This document shows, piece after piece, positions 1 to 12,955 of a stretch of 64,000 nucleotides of DNA. The translations under genes were made by a program, and so were the position numbers. How positions within the stretch are numbered: position 1 is the first letter of the stretch; every line of letters starts with the position of its first letter. The DNA is from Marsupella aquatica (taxonomy: Eukaryota; Marchantiophyta): positions 4,464,001-4,528,000 of the forward strand of contig OZ316898.1 in the NCBI GenBank assembly GCA_973895155.1, written 5' to 3'. The notes under the pieces are model-generated. The model did no database searches. It was not told where the DNA came from and worked only from the letters and a program-made list of their open reading frames with translations.

Positions 1-589
1 CAGGACTAGACTTCACACAAATGTTCAAGGTAAAATAACACCGCTGGGCCCTGCTTTGTATTCTTTGGACGGAGCGGTCGAATCTTCCTAGTTGACGCAA
101 ATTGATTTCCCCTCGACAAAACATAAACTTGTGCACAGGTCTTTGCCATCCCTCTCAAAAGGAGTCCTGGTCTCCTACCTCTCCAAATCTACGGACTGGC
201 TCAGCTATGAAATGATACCCCGTCACAGACGATGACTCCTCTTCCATTCCCTACCTTAAATAGGCCCAAAGTTATAGATACTTTAGTAGAAATTTAAATA
301 AGCTAAAGGGCAGTGTCAGTGAGTTTAAGAGCATCGTGCTTTCGTGTATGACCAAAAAACAAATGTCCAAATTGAAAGGCCGAGTTACCCAAATAGGAAA
401 TCTCTGCCAATGAATGCGGAGTGCAACCTGACAGAATAGGAAGGCAAATGCTTACCAATAAAAACAAGGTATGGTTCCAAAAAGACGACTAAGGGAGCCA
501 ACCAAATTAACGGCCCAAAGCTCAACTTCCCAGCTGCGGGGACAATTCATTCGAGAATCGTCATATTATTCATGGATCAGTTTTTTCAT

Positions 590-1102
590 CCCTGAGCTTT
601 CGGCCACGAACAACTCCCTAAACGCACTCTTCCAAACCTCCCGTGCTTGATAAGAAACTCACAATTGCACTGCCAGCCCACAGTTCTGCCAATGCTTGAA
701 TGGGGAACATCCAAATTGGACTCTTCACATACAAACTGTAGGAAATGGATGATTGACTATGGAGTACGAGGTTTCGATGCAGCTCACCTGACCAGGAGTG
801 GCCTTCTTCCAACGACGCTGTCGACCCCCACGGCGGGGGCTGATCTTGATTTTCTTCGGGGGAAGAGGAGCAGCAGCAGGATCATCAGCAGGAATATAGG
901 ACAAGGATGAGTGCGGCTCACGGCTGAAACCCGGCCTGGGTTGCTCGACAGGCCCATCCCCAAGCTGTGAATCTTCCATGGACCTACTCCGACAGACTAC
1001 ATTGAGACTGTGTCCACCTCGGCCATGGTTATGTGTGGGTAGGGGAAAGAATTTTGCGACAACAGGAGTTGACAGTGGTGCAAAGTTCAGAAGGGCTTGC
1101 AT
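590..1102 (-). CDS. Possible small gene, plastid-targeting-like N-terminus (doubtful)
   Basis: I do not recognise this protein. On the minus strand an ATG at 1102 opens about 105 codons to a good donor (CAG followed by GTGAGC, near 788). The first 41 residues are rich in hydrophobic, Ser/Thr and basic residues and end in a VVCRSRS-like stretch, resembling a chloroplast transit peptide. A second in-frame Met (near 979) starts MEDSQLGDG. The following part is Pro/Ala-rich and ends in a strongly basic block (PRRGGRQRRWKK). A pyrimidine-rich acceptor only 52 nt further on gives an in-frame second exon ending at a TGA near 590, but that intron would be very short. The true gene may instead splice further left or off the window. 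Upstream sequence shows no supporting promoter element. Composition and splice-like ends are the only evidence. Confidence 0.3.
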
Positions 1103-2390
1103 GGCTACTCAATTTAAGTGCGGAGAAAGAAATAAACAAATGTTAGCTGAGGATATAGTCAAATGGAGTCAAATCCGATTGGTCAGCTGTTTAGTGCTGC
1201 TGTTGCTATAGCTCCTGCCTCCATCTCTGCAGGTGGGAGCTCAATGGAGAGGTCTGTGAGAAATCATCTGAGTCGAATGGTAGTTATGGGCCAAGAATCG
1301 AAAGAATACTGCTGTAAGGGGATGAAAGTCTCACACGACCTCGCAATGTATTGAGAGGCTTGAGTCTTGTGAAATCAAAGCCACTTGATCATCTTATCTT
1401 TGGTGCTGTTGTTGCAGCTTCAAGCCTGGAATTGAGGGGCCTCATTGAGGAGCTCCGTTGGCCAGGACCCGACTGAATAGTTGTGCAGTCTCCTGATCCC
1501 AAACGATGAGCGGAGAGGCACAAATTCAGCAATCAATCAATCAGTATCTACAAATTGGAATGAATCGAGGGTTGCTACTGTATTCTTAATAACAACACAA
1601 ACCAATTACGTACTTGACAAGAATTAACGATGGAATTGCTGCATGGACAAGGAGAGAGCCGATAGCACAATATTGAGAAGGCAGAAAATGCGATCGTCAT
1701 TCACACCAGGCTACGAACCCACGAAAGTTTGACAGAGGAAAATTGATTACCGTGAATGGCTCTGAAGAACCCAACCCAAGGAGAGAATGGATTCTCACCA
1801 GTAACAGAATTCCTTGATGAAGGGAGACAGGGAGAGGCTGAGGAAGGTCGCCAACGTCTGAGAGCATCATGCTCTGAGTAACAGGTGGGCCAGTGACAAC
1901 ATTCTGCACTCGTGTCCTGATGAATTCCGTCGATGAAGAGATTCGAAAAGTTAAGGAGCTTCCTTTCCACCACTCATAGGGGAATCTTTCCGATTTCAAA
2001 AAAGGGGTTTTCCTTCATATCTTTTCTGCTCGTTCTCCTGTAGTACAAGAGATCTCCTCTCTTCCTCTCTATTGAGGACTTGAGCTTTCAGCATAGAATG
2101 TCAGTGTCAATAAACCACAACACATCTACCCAATCAGTGACAACCTGGGGGCTTAGGGAGATGAGTCGTGATGCCTGTGATTTGCAAAGTGTTTGTTTGA
2201 TGGACCCCAAAATGAAAGGTGGTACTTGATGGGACCGCTGAGGAAATTTGAGTATGTTATTTAAGGTCTATCAACTGGATCACTCAGGAATCTCATCAAG
2301 TAACATTTTTCATTTGAGAGGTCCATCAACTATCAACCTCGGTTTGCACTACATATCACCCCTTCCCTACCCCCCTCTCCCACTTCAGTA
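1103..2390. other. Intergenic, nothing recognised
   Basis: No gene recognised. Minus-strand open frames at 1697-1999 have no family resemblance or splice context. Confidence 0.4.
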
Positions 2391-2437
2391 TGCTACACCC
2401 CTGTACTCCTGTTCCTTTGCCCAGGTTAGGTATAGGG

Positions 2438-2580
2438 TAATGCAGGTCTGGGCGCAGGGTTACTAGGCTGTAACCCTGCATCCGGAATATGAAAAGAAAC
2501 TGATCGGCGGCAGACGGGAAGCTTTTTTGAATATTCCGGGAGCAGGTTACAGCCTATAACCCCAGCCCTGCCCTGCATTA
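2438..2580. repeat. Imperfect inverted repeat (hairpin / foldback)
   Basis: Two arms of about 50 bp (2438-2490 and 2531-2580) are imperfect inverted copies around a 40-nt loop. Shared words include TAATGCAGG, AGGCTGTAACC and CCGGAATAT. A second, smaller inverted pair (AAGAGGTTACC near 2603 and its complement near 2677) follows. Around it a phrase containing CACCCCTRTACTCCTG occurs near 2396 and again near 2790. The arrangement suggests a foldback or miniature transposable-element remnant; no terminal target duplication could be identified. Confidence 0.6.
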
Positions 2581-3031
2581 GCATACGTAACTCCTGCCCG
2601 GAAAGAGGTTACCGGCTCAACTTTTCAGGACACCAGATTATGACTATAGCAAGCCCCTGTAGAAATGGTTACACACAGGTAACCTCTTCTCCTGACAGGA
2701 TTTACGTCCCCACATGGTCACGCCCTAGCTCCCTAGCAACAATAAATGACTTTGCCTCGCCTCCCGTCACCCAGTTTCTGTGTGCTACTTGCACCCCTAT
2801 ACTCCTGTCCCTTAGGTTACGACTCACACAATCAGGCCCTTGCTACAATAAGAGATTTTGCTATATTAATAGGAGTATCAAACTTCAAAACTTGATGTAC
2901 CTTAACTACTAGGGTAAGAGTATGAAAAGTTATGGACTATCATACAACGTTTTGCCCTAAAGAATATTATATGCCATGACCATCTGATAAAAATTTCTCT
3001 TTCTATTTTTACACAACCATCTGAAAACATT

Positions 3032-3089
3032 TACTATCATTGCTTTAGGTCCAGAATTCTTACTATCATTGCTTTATGTCCAAAATTCA
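3032..3089. repeat. 29-bp tandem duplication
   Basis: Two adjacent 29-bp units (3032-3060 and 3061-3089) start with TACTATCATTGCTTTA and differ at a few bases. They lie in otherwise featureless DNA downstream of the polymerase gene. Confidence 0.8.
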
Positions 3090-4053
3090 TCACCCCTGAC
3101 AATGAAGCTTTGAGAGGTCCTAACCGAGATTTAGGGTGCATAAAACTACATCCATGTGAGAAATTTCCCCATGTATTTATCTACAGTACTTATTTTTGGT
3201 GGCTTGTTAGTAGCCAAAACTTGGGCTATCTATTACTAGAATGTTTACATGTCTCACCTGATCTAGCTACTACAACTATTGCACTTGTCATTGAAGTACT
3301 CACGTAGCATCTTGGAGGAAAATGTGGTCTTTATCGGATCATGCAATTCTATAGTATTTTGCCTTACTTTGGGGATTGTGATGGAAACTAGTGCAAAGGA
3401 TTATAAATGTGATTTGCACCAGTACACATCCATTTCCCATATCTACACATTTACACTAGTTTTGCATAAGTGTGGATGGATTTTAGATGTACTTATTGCA
3501 CTTGGGTTTGAAGTATTCATGCATACTTTTAACATGTGTACTCTTGAATGACACTCTGTCCACGTCAGTTAGGCTAATGTCTTCTAGTATTTATGTTTTT
3601 GTTTATCCCTGTGGTTTAAGTAAATTTATCTGTGGGAATAATCGATCTCCCTCAATTAAAGGGATGGCAAGTAATCTTGCTAACTGCTACTTGAAGGTGC
3701 CCCAAAACAAACCTTTGGTCATTTTCTCCCATTTCCTTGGAAAAGGCAGTTAATGTCATTGAACAGTTTGATAGGGATTAGTGTCCTTGGAGAAAAGCAA
3801 GCCAAGGCCCCATATATTGGGATTTGAGACTATTAACCTTCAACCTATCCTAGTGTGCTATGTTCTTCACAAACCTACAACAAACTTTGCTGCCATCCAT
3901 GGCCGAAAGGGATTCACAAGAATGAACCTCTCAAAAAGGCAAAACATTTCTCTTGTGATCCCAAGCCAGATTCAACCCCAGTGTCATTCGCCTCTAGATC
4001 AACTTTGGAGCCAGACGCAAGCGATAGAGTTACACTCATGATTTTCATTCGAA

Positions 4054-7000
4054 TCATATTCTGCGGATCAAAACTTTACTCCTGGCACTTAGAGGTGTGG
4101 ATGAGTCCTCCACAAGGTCAGTGGTACGACTGGTGGATCTTGGCAAGATTAGCATCTCTGAGAATGAACCCCCAGAAAGACCCTTAGTGAGGCGACCAGG
4201 GTTTATGCAGAGAGTACTCGAAGATATCGAGCCGAGTGAATTTGGCGCAGAGCCATCCTCACTTTGGGGCTTGACAACAGAGGTTGATAGAACCTGCCAA
4301 CAGACAGCGGACATGTTGTTAGTCAACATCAATTCAATCTGGGAATTTCACTTTGAGGACAAGCGTTCTCTGATGCTGAAGTCGCCAGACGCAGTCAGTG
4401 ATATCTAATGAAAGTCAATTACCTCCAATATTCCGTGGTTGCTTGTGCTTTAATTTCATTCACGCTGGAATACGTGCAGGTTGCACTACTCGGATGATTC
4501 TATCAAACAGCCATTAAGGTATTTTATGAACGAACCTTAACAAACGGGGCGAGATCTGATGGCATGATCAGTACGTGTGGAGCTTCTGAGATTGAGAGCG
4601 CTTCAGGGACTAACGAGAGATCCAATGGGGTACCAGAGGGGGGAGGAAATAGTGGGTAGAAGCTGCAACAAATGAGGAAGACTGTCAGATCTCTCTACAA
4701 TTGCTAGAACAGCAGCACAAACAATTGGTAGAGCATGTGGAAAGTGCAATAAATTCAGTCGTAAAGCAGATATGGCGTGACATGTTGAAGCCATCGGGAA
4801 TTGAAAGCTTTTATCTGCTGCCATTACCTTCGTTGAGCAATAATGTGTGATGCAATTCTGGTCATGCGATCACTTGAGGCACCTGGCAGACTACGAGACA
4901 ATTCTTCGCTGCTCAAGTGTCGCAGAACATCAACTGTACAGCATCCTAGTGTTACCTGCAAGAAAAGACATAAAGTGAAGGTTAAAAGAGATAATGATGG
5001 CTTCGCATGAAAAAAACAGTAACGAGTGCATGCATTCATCCGATACCCGAACAACCCAAAAACATGAAATGCATTCAAAGGCATTGCTGTGCTGACCCCT
5101 GCATGAAGTAAACCCCCAATATCCAAAAACCAATGTAACCACGTAAATTTCGTCCAATCATTGTTCAAGCCAGCAAGAAAGCTAGGAGAATCAAATTATA
5201 GACCAGTAAGTCAGAGAGCAGCCTAACCTCATCGCAGCGAACAATGCTTGGATTTGCAAGGACAAGAACCTGCAAGAAGAAAGATTGTAAGGAATTAAGA
5301 ATCTTCAACTAAGATGCCACGTATCAAGGCAACGGATTGGAGAGTATACTTTAAGCATTCTCAAAATGTACGAAACACGAGCGACTCAACTGTATCTGAA
5401 TCAAAACACTATAATCAAATATCTCACCTGATCTTTTAGGTCCTCAAAACCATCTAATGAGAAGGGTGGCTGCAGACCCACAAAAAAACAACGTCGTGAG
5501 CGTTGGCAGTGTGCGATGTTAACTGGAGCAGTCTATAATGTAGATTGACTTCTTGACAGTGAAGGCCAGCAAAAGGCATGTGAATAATGTCTAGCTCAGG
5601 CAGATGCAAACACAGACCATCGAGACAGTTCGTGCCTGTAAGGCAACGGTACTTAACTTGACTCATTCAACATGTCAGATCGGATGTACCTGCGGGAAAA
5701 CGGAGTCGTGATGGGCATCTCGACAGGATGGAATTAGCAAAACCCTTGCGCCATCTCCCATCTCATGACAATAATTCACCACCTGCACGAGTACAGCTTC
5801 CCATGAGGGTGACAGCTTAAAGTATTTCCACTCCGTTAATTGCTGTCTTCTTGTAATAATAAATGACCAATAAAGATATACAGTGCAGCTAGGGCTCCAT
5901 ACAACGCGCGTAAAACTTACCTTTGTCCTGAATTCTTCGTGAAATATTTGCATGAAGGTCTTATCCACAAGCCCCTGCTTGATCAAAGGGTGCTCCGAAT
6001 CCACAAATGGACCCATCTGTACATAGACAGCAGAATTCTGTTCAGTTCTTCGAGAAGACACTTAAAGGCTTGACCACAACAGGCCAGCCAAGTTTCATTC
6101 AATCGAAAGGATACAAAATGTTTGGGAAACATTGGCATCTTTCAATGTGCAGTTAACTTGCTGTTCAAAATATACGATTCCATCGAGTGGAGGCAAAGAC
6201 TTGATAAAATGTAAGGTCCAATGTTGGGAAGACTCGTTTACCAGTATAAGAAGTCTTGGTCGTTTTCTTCGTGCATGCGCAAAAAGCTCGGCCAATGGTT
6301 CAAAGTAGAGGTTGTCGCTCGCAGAGTAAGGCCCCGCTGCCATCACCTATAACAAGAAGCGTCACAACTATGAAAATTTGACGCGGTCAGGGCCCAGTGA
6401 CAGTGATATCATACTCTCGGCACGATACAGAGCTAGTACAGCGGATTCAGCTTATCCAATTCCTATTAAGAGAGTCAAAGAATCCATGGGGGACCAACAT
6501 GCTCAATGCCCTTGTTTGGCTAGCTTATTGGTACCAGGTCAGAGAATAGTTTCAAGGCAAAAGAACAAATGGAGCAAAGAAGCTACCTACAATGGTGATT
6601 TGCTGGGGATCTACTACATCGATTGTCTCTGATTTGACATCAGACCCATCTCGTCGTTTTGAAGGAGGCTCTAGTTGCTGCTCTGAGGAATCAGGGGCAG
6701 CTGATAGGGGAAGAGCATCTATCAGGCGAGATGCAACTAGGCAGTACCCGCTTGGATTTTGTCCTTCAACTCCAAGCACCTGCACATAAACATTGGTGCA
6801 CCCTTAGTTCGTATAAAGACGGCTCTTGGCTGTAAGCTGCAAACATACAGCAGCCGCGAGCGCATAGAAAGACCAATAGTTCAAGGAAAAATGAACTTCA
6901 GGGCTCTGCGGCGTACATGGTCACAGTAATATTCTTTGGCACGTTATTGAGAGCCTTTGATAAGCATCCCTCTTTTGGATCCATTAAGTAAAACCACCTT

Positions 7001-10000
7001 TCAATTCAATTATGTGATCCTATCTGCAGTCGTGAAAGTTGAAATGTTCAGCTTTCATCTGCATGAACGAGGTTTACAACCTCCTTGTAGGAACTTTCTC
7101 ACCTGAGAAGTCATGCACAATTGAGAACCCACCCACCAAACAGAGCTTAACAGACCCTAAACACGAAAATATACTGGAACACTTGACCTACTGCAGTAGA
7201 CCATCTAACGTCACTTCAGATACTCGGGGATGTAAGAATGATAGACAATCATTTGATGTCCACTCAATCATGTGCTGTGCGCAGCGGGAGAACAAACCAG
7301 CTAAACCTTCAATCTTTGACAAACACTAGTGAGTAGGTGAGCAGTCACGGACATACCAAACTTAAGACAAGGTAAATTCTCCACGTTAGGACTGCTTGTG
7401 GACAACGAACCTGGCCTGGGAAAATAGAAAATTGAGGAATGTTGCGAAGATCAAGGCGCACTCTTTGTCCACCTGAGTACTCGACACTGCAGACATCAAC
7501 ATCAACAACCCGTTACATTTTGGTTTGTCCACGTAGATGGCGTCTTCCACACGAGGATAGATTATACTCGTGCCTTTCATGGATGTGGTGCAATTGGAAG
7601 TAAGATTCGCAGAACCACAATTCGGACTACTGACACCGAATGTGATGTAACATTAATATCTTTATTAAATTGATCTCTACAGCGGGGACATGATTTGAGA
7701 GGCTCTAGTAATAGTAACAACAGTTATAGGGAACCTGCCGTTCATCTTGCGATCCAACCTCAAGATGGAACTAGACAGCAATTAGGAACTTTAACGCATC
7801 AATTTTGGAGAATTCCCTTACCTCCCCTCAAGCAAGACAGACTTGTCATTGAGATGACCCTCTCCATCACAACAGATCCTTCCTACGACTGTGATTTGCT
7901 CCTGGAAAAGATAGTAATGAGATTATTAAAAACCTGGACGTGGAATCGAGGAAATCACCATTGCAATGTTTTTTCCAAAATGCCTACCATAAAATTTATA
8001 TAAAAGGAGTGAGAAATTCAGCATGTGACCAGTGCCCTCGTCACTTCAGAAAATCTCACGCAAAGAAAAGTCACCTGTGCTGCTACGGCAACATTATGTG
8101 AGACTTTACACTGCTCGCTTGCCGTCAGGGCACCAGCAAATCTTCGAAGTCTCCTCTCTATAGCAAGAAACTGTCGACAAAGCAACAATATTTGCGACAT
8201 GAGTTGCAAGAGAGAAATGAAATACACTCCGACAACTATGAGTTAAAGTGTCAGAAAAATTTCTTTGAACAAATGTCACGACCGCCTAGACGATGGAGAC
8301 TGGTTACCTCCTTTCCATTACTCGCATCGCATAGATCCAATTCCATGCCATACGCTCAAAGACAATGAAGCAAAGTTTCCTTAAAATCGGAGTCCACGTA
8401 AGAGCTCATACTGTATCAAAACAAAGAAGAACGTGGCAAGATAGCTCACCCTGTCTTCTACTCGGTCGTTCATGAAGCGGCAACCTGTTTTAGGATACTT
8501 AGTCATGACCACGACCTCACACCACTCTATAGGCCGTAATCTCCGGAGCACATCATCTTCGGAATCTGCCTGGACTCTAGTATCCTCTAATTCTTTCAGC
8601 TCCTCGTTGAATGCTACCAAAATTGCGGACTTATTGCTCCGACGGCTGAACGGAGTTATCGGACTTTCTTCAGGGTTTGGCCGAGGAGCCTCCCCGGCTG
8701 ACTTGTGAGTTGCAGCTGGAGTTTGGGGAGCCACGGAGGCAAGGTCAGCGTCAATTGAGCTCTCTTTGGCACTTCCAGGCATCGTGACTCGTTTACCCGT
8801 TGTTAACAGCAAACGTGGTGGTGTCGTTTGCTGCAAGGGCTCGTCCTCCTCATCATTCAGCAACCTGGAGATATAAACGCAATACTGAAATCATGGTGGC
8901 AGGTGGAGAGTATCATGACCAGAAGGAAGAAGTCCCAGAAAACAGAACGACGAAATTAGCTTCGGTGTATAGCCTTACGTATCCAAATGATTGCTTGTGT
9001 AAGTGTGGAATCCAGTCTTCTTTTGCTTTAGCCGGAAAGCCTCCTTCTGTTCCTCTTGCAGGAACTGCTTAAACCCATTCATACGTGAGCTGGAAACTTG
9101 TCCCCCCTCAAATTGCCTGAGCATTTCCCAACCCCAAAAACTCATAATCAAACATCTTTCGAGCAGTAGAGAGACTCCCCAAAGACAACAGTCAAGATGA
9201 AGCCCATTGTGAGGTAAATTATTCAGCTCAAACTTTAAGTTTAGACCAGCTACCAAAGTCGCTATAGTAAGCGATCAGAACCAAAATTATTCATCGATTT
9301 GGCTCACAGTTGACAACAGCAAGACATCGAGATCCTACTATCTCATTTCCTGTATGGAAAGGAAAGGAGGGGGAAGGAAACAACCTCGAATTATAATAAT
9401 TCATAACATCGCCTGAAATCCTTCCCCTCACTTACCATGGTTAGAGCTATAATGTTCTTAACGAAATTTGCAGGTGAGGATCAATAGCAAGCTTGCCTGT
9501 TCAAATAAAAAACTTCCCAGCTCGACACGAAATCTGCCGGCTTCATGCCGAAGGTGACACATAACGACGCAACTGCAAGGTTAAAACAGCGATGCCTTTT
9601 CAATGTATGACTTCATGCCTTGACCAAAACCAACTCTTCAACATGGATATATTTTGGCATCACAAGCTTCTAGCAGACGACGAAAGTTAGGACTCCTTCG
9701 ATCGCGCAGGCTATTGCAGCTGCTTACGACGCTGGCATCAAAATCGCTTAGAGGGGGCTCAGTGATATCAAGCATGCGCGCCACGTTGCAGAAAAACAGA
9801 CAGAGCTTCTTCACAGAACAAAGTAGACACGTAGATTGACGCTAGAAAACACTGCTGAGAAACCCGCAGGACACCTGCCATTCAACTCCGAGAGAAGGGA
9901 AGAATTGAATGTACCCAAGACTTGAGAAACTTCTCCAAGAACAAAAGAATGCATGAAGGAACAGCTCAGAAACAAACGATAAGAAAGATACTAAGCTAGA

Positions 10001-10428
10001 GCTAGGAAGAGAGACAGTGGATAACCACCATACGTAGAGACCATACGTAGAGAACAAGAAAAACATGGAAGTAATACAATGGAGAGATGCATTTGCGAGA
10101 GACAGAGAGATCAATTGACTGAGATCCACTACCTGCATTGCTCTGCAACCTCTTCAACCTCCAGTCATTTAGTGATTACCAAAGGTGACGCATATCGTCT
10201 GCCATATCTAAACTACTCAATGAATGCACAACTATATATTCGGTCTCGCCTGAGTGGAAACACAGTGAGAGACAGAAAGGCAACCAAAAAAAATGCACAA
10301 TCCAAAGTCCCCAAAGGGAAATCAAGAGACAAACTGAAGAAGATCGTCCACGTACATTGCTCGGCGACAGCGTCATCGTCTAGTTTGAAATCGTTCCTGG
10401 AGAACTCTTCCCGCAAAGCTGTCTCCAT
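4054..10428 (-). CDS. POLA2: DNA polymerase alpha subunit B (primosome B subunit)
   Basis: Non-catalytic B subunit of the nuclear DNA polymerase alpha-primase complex, which lays the RNA-DNA primer at origins and on the lagging strand. Sixteen exons in transcription order: 10428-10356, 9572-9497, 9116-8979, 8864-8450, 8170-8075, 7901-7822, 7486-7411, 6779-6591, 6346-6242, 6016-5921, 5782-5690, 5469-5428, 5269-5228, 4955-4828, 4662-4536, 4293-4054. They total 2016 nt, or 671 residues, and all phases close. The N-terminal helical region (1-95) contains FVSSWEVFYLNR. A low-complexity linker (about 96-210) follows, then the OB-fold region with SGGQRVRLDL and VEGQNPSG. The calcineurin-like phosphoesterase domain (about 382-671) contains GPYSASDN, GPFVDSEHP, PSCRDAHHD, GCCTVDVLRHL and CINPGRLTKG. 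In this family that domain is inactive and structural. Exon-intron joins are GT-AG except the second intron, which has a GC donor. The first ATG starts METALREEFSR, the expected family N-terminus. The E2F sites upstream fit S-phase expression. Confidence 0.95.
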
Positions 10429-10529
10429 GGCCGCGCCGTGGCTGTTCTTGTTCGCTCGATGACGAGCAGACCTAAATTAAGAGTGAGTCCCTCAATTCGA
10501 TCCCAGAACACTCCACATTCTTCTGCCCA

Positions 10530-11140
10530 CAAAACTCAGAATGGCACGATCGTCGACATCCACCCAAGTCAGCTCGAGAGGCATCAGCAGCTGTACTGTA
10601 CTCGAAAGCACAGCGGATCACGATGATTTGCTCATCACCTGAGCACCAGAGCTTCGAAAGAAGGAAACGTATTTGAATTCATCAAAACAAGCTCCAAGAA
10701 TAGTTTCTGCTCACAAGACTACTCGGCAGAATGGCACAAATCATCAGCTGCACTCGAGAGTACAGCTGATCACGATGAGTTCCTCAACACCAGAGCTCCA
10801 AAAGCTTCGAAGGAGGGAGATATATTTGAATGCCGCAAAACAAGCTCAAAGAGTATTCTCTTTTCGCACGACTAACTGGCAGAATAGCACAAAATCATCA
10901 GCATCCACCCGAATCATCAGCTTCATTCGATAGCACAGCTGATCACGATGATTTCCTCATCACCAGAGCTCCAAAGCTTCAAAAGAGGGAGACGCAATTG
11001 ATTGCCTTAAACAAGCTCAAACAATAGTTCATTCTCGCAAGACCAATCGGCAGAATGGCACAAAATCATCAGCATCCACCCAAACCAGCGCGAGATGCAT
11101 CGACAGCTGCACTAACGGCACCACCGCGTGCATGAGCGAA
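10530..11140. repeat. Degenerate tandem repeat, about 4 units of 150-195 bp
   Basis: A phrase resembling GGCAGAATGGCACAAAATC recurs near 10537, 10728, 10878 and 11048. Each copy is followed by CATCAGC and AGCTGATCACGATGA-type blocks and an ACCAGAGCTCCAAAAGCTTC block. Units are 150-195 bp and quite diverged. The array lies between the polymerase alpha start codon and its putative E2F sites, so it is either in a long transcribed leader (or its intron) or in the proximal promoter. Confidence 0.75.
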
Positions 11141-11220
11141 AGAAGCACACTGCTGATTCCCTCATCACCATCGCCACAGCAGCTCGAAAACTCGATGATT
11201 TCAGAGGGGGAAGGAGAGAG

Positions 11221-11260
11221 CTCGCGCGAAAGAATGGCGGGAGGAAAAGTGGCGGGAAAA
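11221..11260 (-). promoter_or_regulatory. Cluster of three E2F-like sites upstream of POLA2
   Basis: Read on the minus strand, 11260-11251 is TTTTCCCGCC, a perfect match to the E2F consensus WTTSSCSS. A weaker site, TCCCGCCATT, is at 11242-11233, and TTTCGCGCGA is at 11231-11222. E2F/DP control of replication genes, including polymerase alpha subunits, is established in plants. The sites lie about 800 bp from the ATG, implying a long leader or 5' UTR intron. Confidence 0.65.
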
Positions 11261-11330
11261 CAGGCCTACAGATTCATACGATTAAATTCAGACGCAAACT
11301 ATTAAGTTAGTATCTTTCTAAGACGTTTGA

Positions 11331-12560
11331 GCCCGGATGGACCTTAATGCTGTATGTGATGCTTGGATGGACTGGTGCAATGAGGATGGACTATTACAAT
11401 GAAATTGGAATTTCCCAGAACTAGAGTTATACGTTAAGGGCTGCATTGCATGCAATTGGCCCTCAAATATTCAACAGTTATAATTCTCTCAAATTTATGG
11501 GATAAAGTCTTCAGGCAGGACCACAGGATAGTCTTGTCTTTCAAAGGTTGGGACTGCAAGAGCTGAGTTTTGCTGACCTTGGCCTTTGTTTTCTGCCATG
11601 ACAAAAACCTGGTTTCACCATTTTTCACATTCCAATTTCATGCATGGTCTTGTCATTGCTCCATCCTCCTATGCAACTCAATCCAGAGATTTACCAGGCC
11701 CCTCAGTTGCTGATAGATAGGCTCTTCAGTTTATAGTTTTTGTTGTGTATGACCTTTGCAGCTGGCTTTGCAGGGGCTCTCAGGCTCTTTGGTCTTCCTG
11801 GGATTTTTCCCCTCTAGTTTCCCCCTATTGGATCTTTTACCTTAGGAATCATGTCTTTCAATTAAGCATCTTTTGTCTAGTGTCTAGGGTACCTATACCA
11901 AATATTTAGGGATATATAGACCAAATAAGGAAATGAAGTGAATAGCAGTGTTTTCAGGATCGACACATCTAACAAATAAAGCACAATCAAAAACTATCCC
12001 TGAACCTATTGTCTAGAGTTAAGCCCTCTAAACCTAGACTTTAATTGAGAGCATAACTGAAAATGAGGGTGCAATGAGGGTGCAAACCAATGGGAGCAAA
12101 GATTAACAAGAAGCAAAAGGGTCTCCTTTCTCCTGCAACTTTGTTTCTCCTTATCTACATTTACATTCAAATAACCAATATTCAAGCTACCCCAAACACA
12201 ACTTCAATATTTGAACACAAGGTCCATTTTCAAACATAATGTACTATAAATATAAAAAATAACAATACATAATCAAAACTTAAATACAAAACACAAAACC
12301 CTGGATTCATTGTTAGAATAAAGCACCCCATGGCCCACTATTCAAACAGAAGGCTCATTTTCAAACCCAATATCCTACACAATACAAAAAATAAAAATAC
12401 ATAATCAAAAATGAAATAGAAAACACAAAACCCTGGATTCGTCGTTCGAAAAGAGCACCTCATGTCACTATTCGAACCCAACGAATATGCAAAGGAAAAT
12501 GGGGTTCCTAGAGTAATTCTTGTAAAACGGTTTTGGGACTAGGAGGCAACACCCGACGAA
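11331..12560. repeat. AT-rich intergenic DNA with a two-copy ~133-bp tandem repeat
   Basis: No gene seen. From about 12205 to 12475 two copies of a roughly 133-bp unit occur. Each contains CATTTTCAAAC, a run like ATACATAATCAAAA, and ACACAAAACCCTGGATTC (near 12291 and 12424). The segment at 11740-11830 shares a degenerate phrase (GGGRCTCTTAGGCTYTTTTG type) with 15890-15970. Confidence 0.6.
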
Positions 12561-12750
12561 GCAGCGGGGGCGGTGGTGGGGGCGGTTCAGGTGCTGATGA
12601 GTCAGCCCTGCGCCCGCAATCGCCCGCCATTCAACACTCGAGCAGACCGCCTACCGCCCCCTAAAAAAACTCCGTATACTTTTGGAGTGCCCGTGATCTC
12701 GCTGACGTCTGCACAGTTTGTCCTCTATCGCTTTCTCTCACACCAAACTT

Positions 12751-12955
12751 CATTTTTTCCTTGCCCCTGGCTGCGGGTCTGAACAAAAACGTTTTCCTTC
12801 AACTTGCTTGCAAGGAGAGAAGCTTCGTCCCCTGCCGACCTGCCCGAGAAGTGCCGTACATACTTCCTGTCCTTCTAAGCCCGACAAGCCTGCCCGCTGC
12901 CCTTTCACATGCTCTCGTATTTCGCCCTTCCCTGTCTTCTCTTCTTCCAATTTGG
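12751..12955. repeat. GC-rich ~205-bp repeat, copy 1
   Basis: Starts with CATTTTTTCCTTGCCC and continues through AGGAGAGAAGCT, CTGCCCGAGAAGTGCCGTAC, TTCCTGTCCTTC and CCTGCCCGCTGCCC. The same blocks occur in order at 15019-15217 and 15218-15425. Open frames here are incidental to high GC. Relative to flanks it is CpG- and GC-rich, so it is likely an inserted repeat rather than a gene. Confidence 0.65.

Noticed and set aside
1697-1999. 100-codon minus-strand frames
   Set aside because: Two overlapping frames are open over the same bases, which argues for chance; no motif seen.
9257-9840. Alternative first exon frames for POLA2 (WEMLRQ and others)
   Set aside because: Apparent WEMLRQ similarity is in the intron just before the true acceptor; the exon at 9497-9572 supplies the real SSWEVFYLNR segment.
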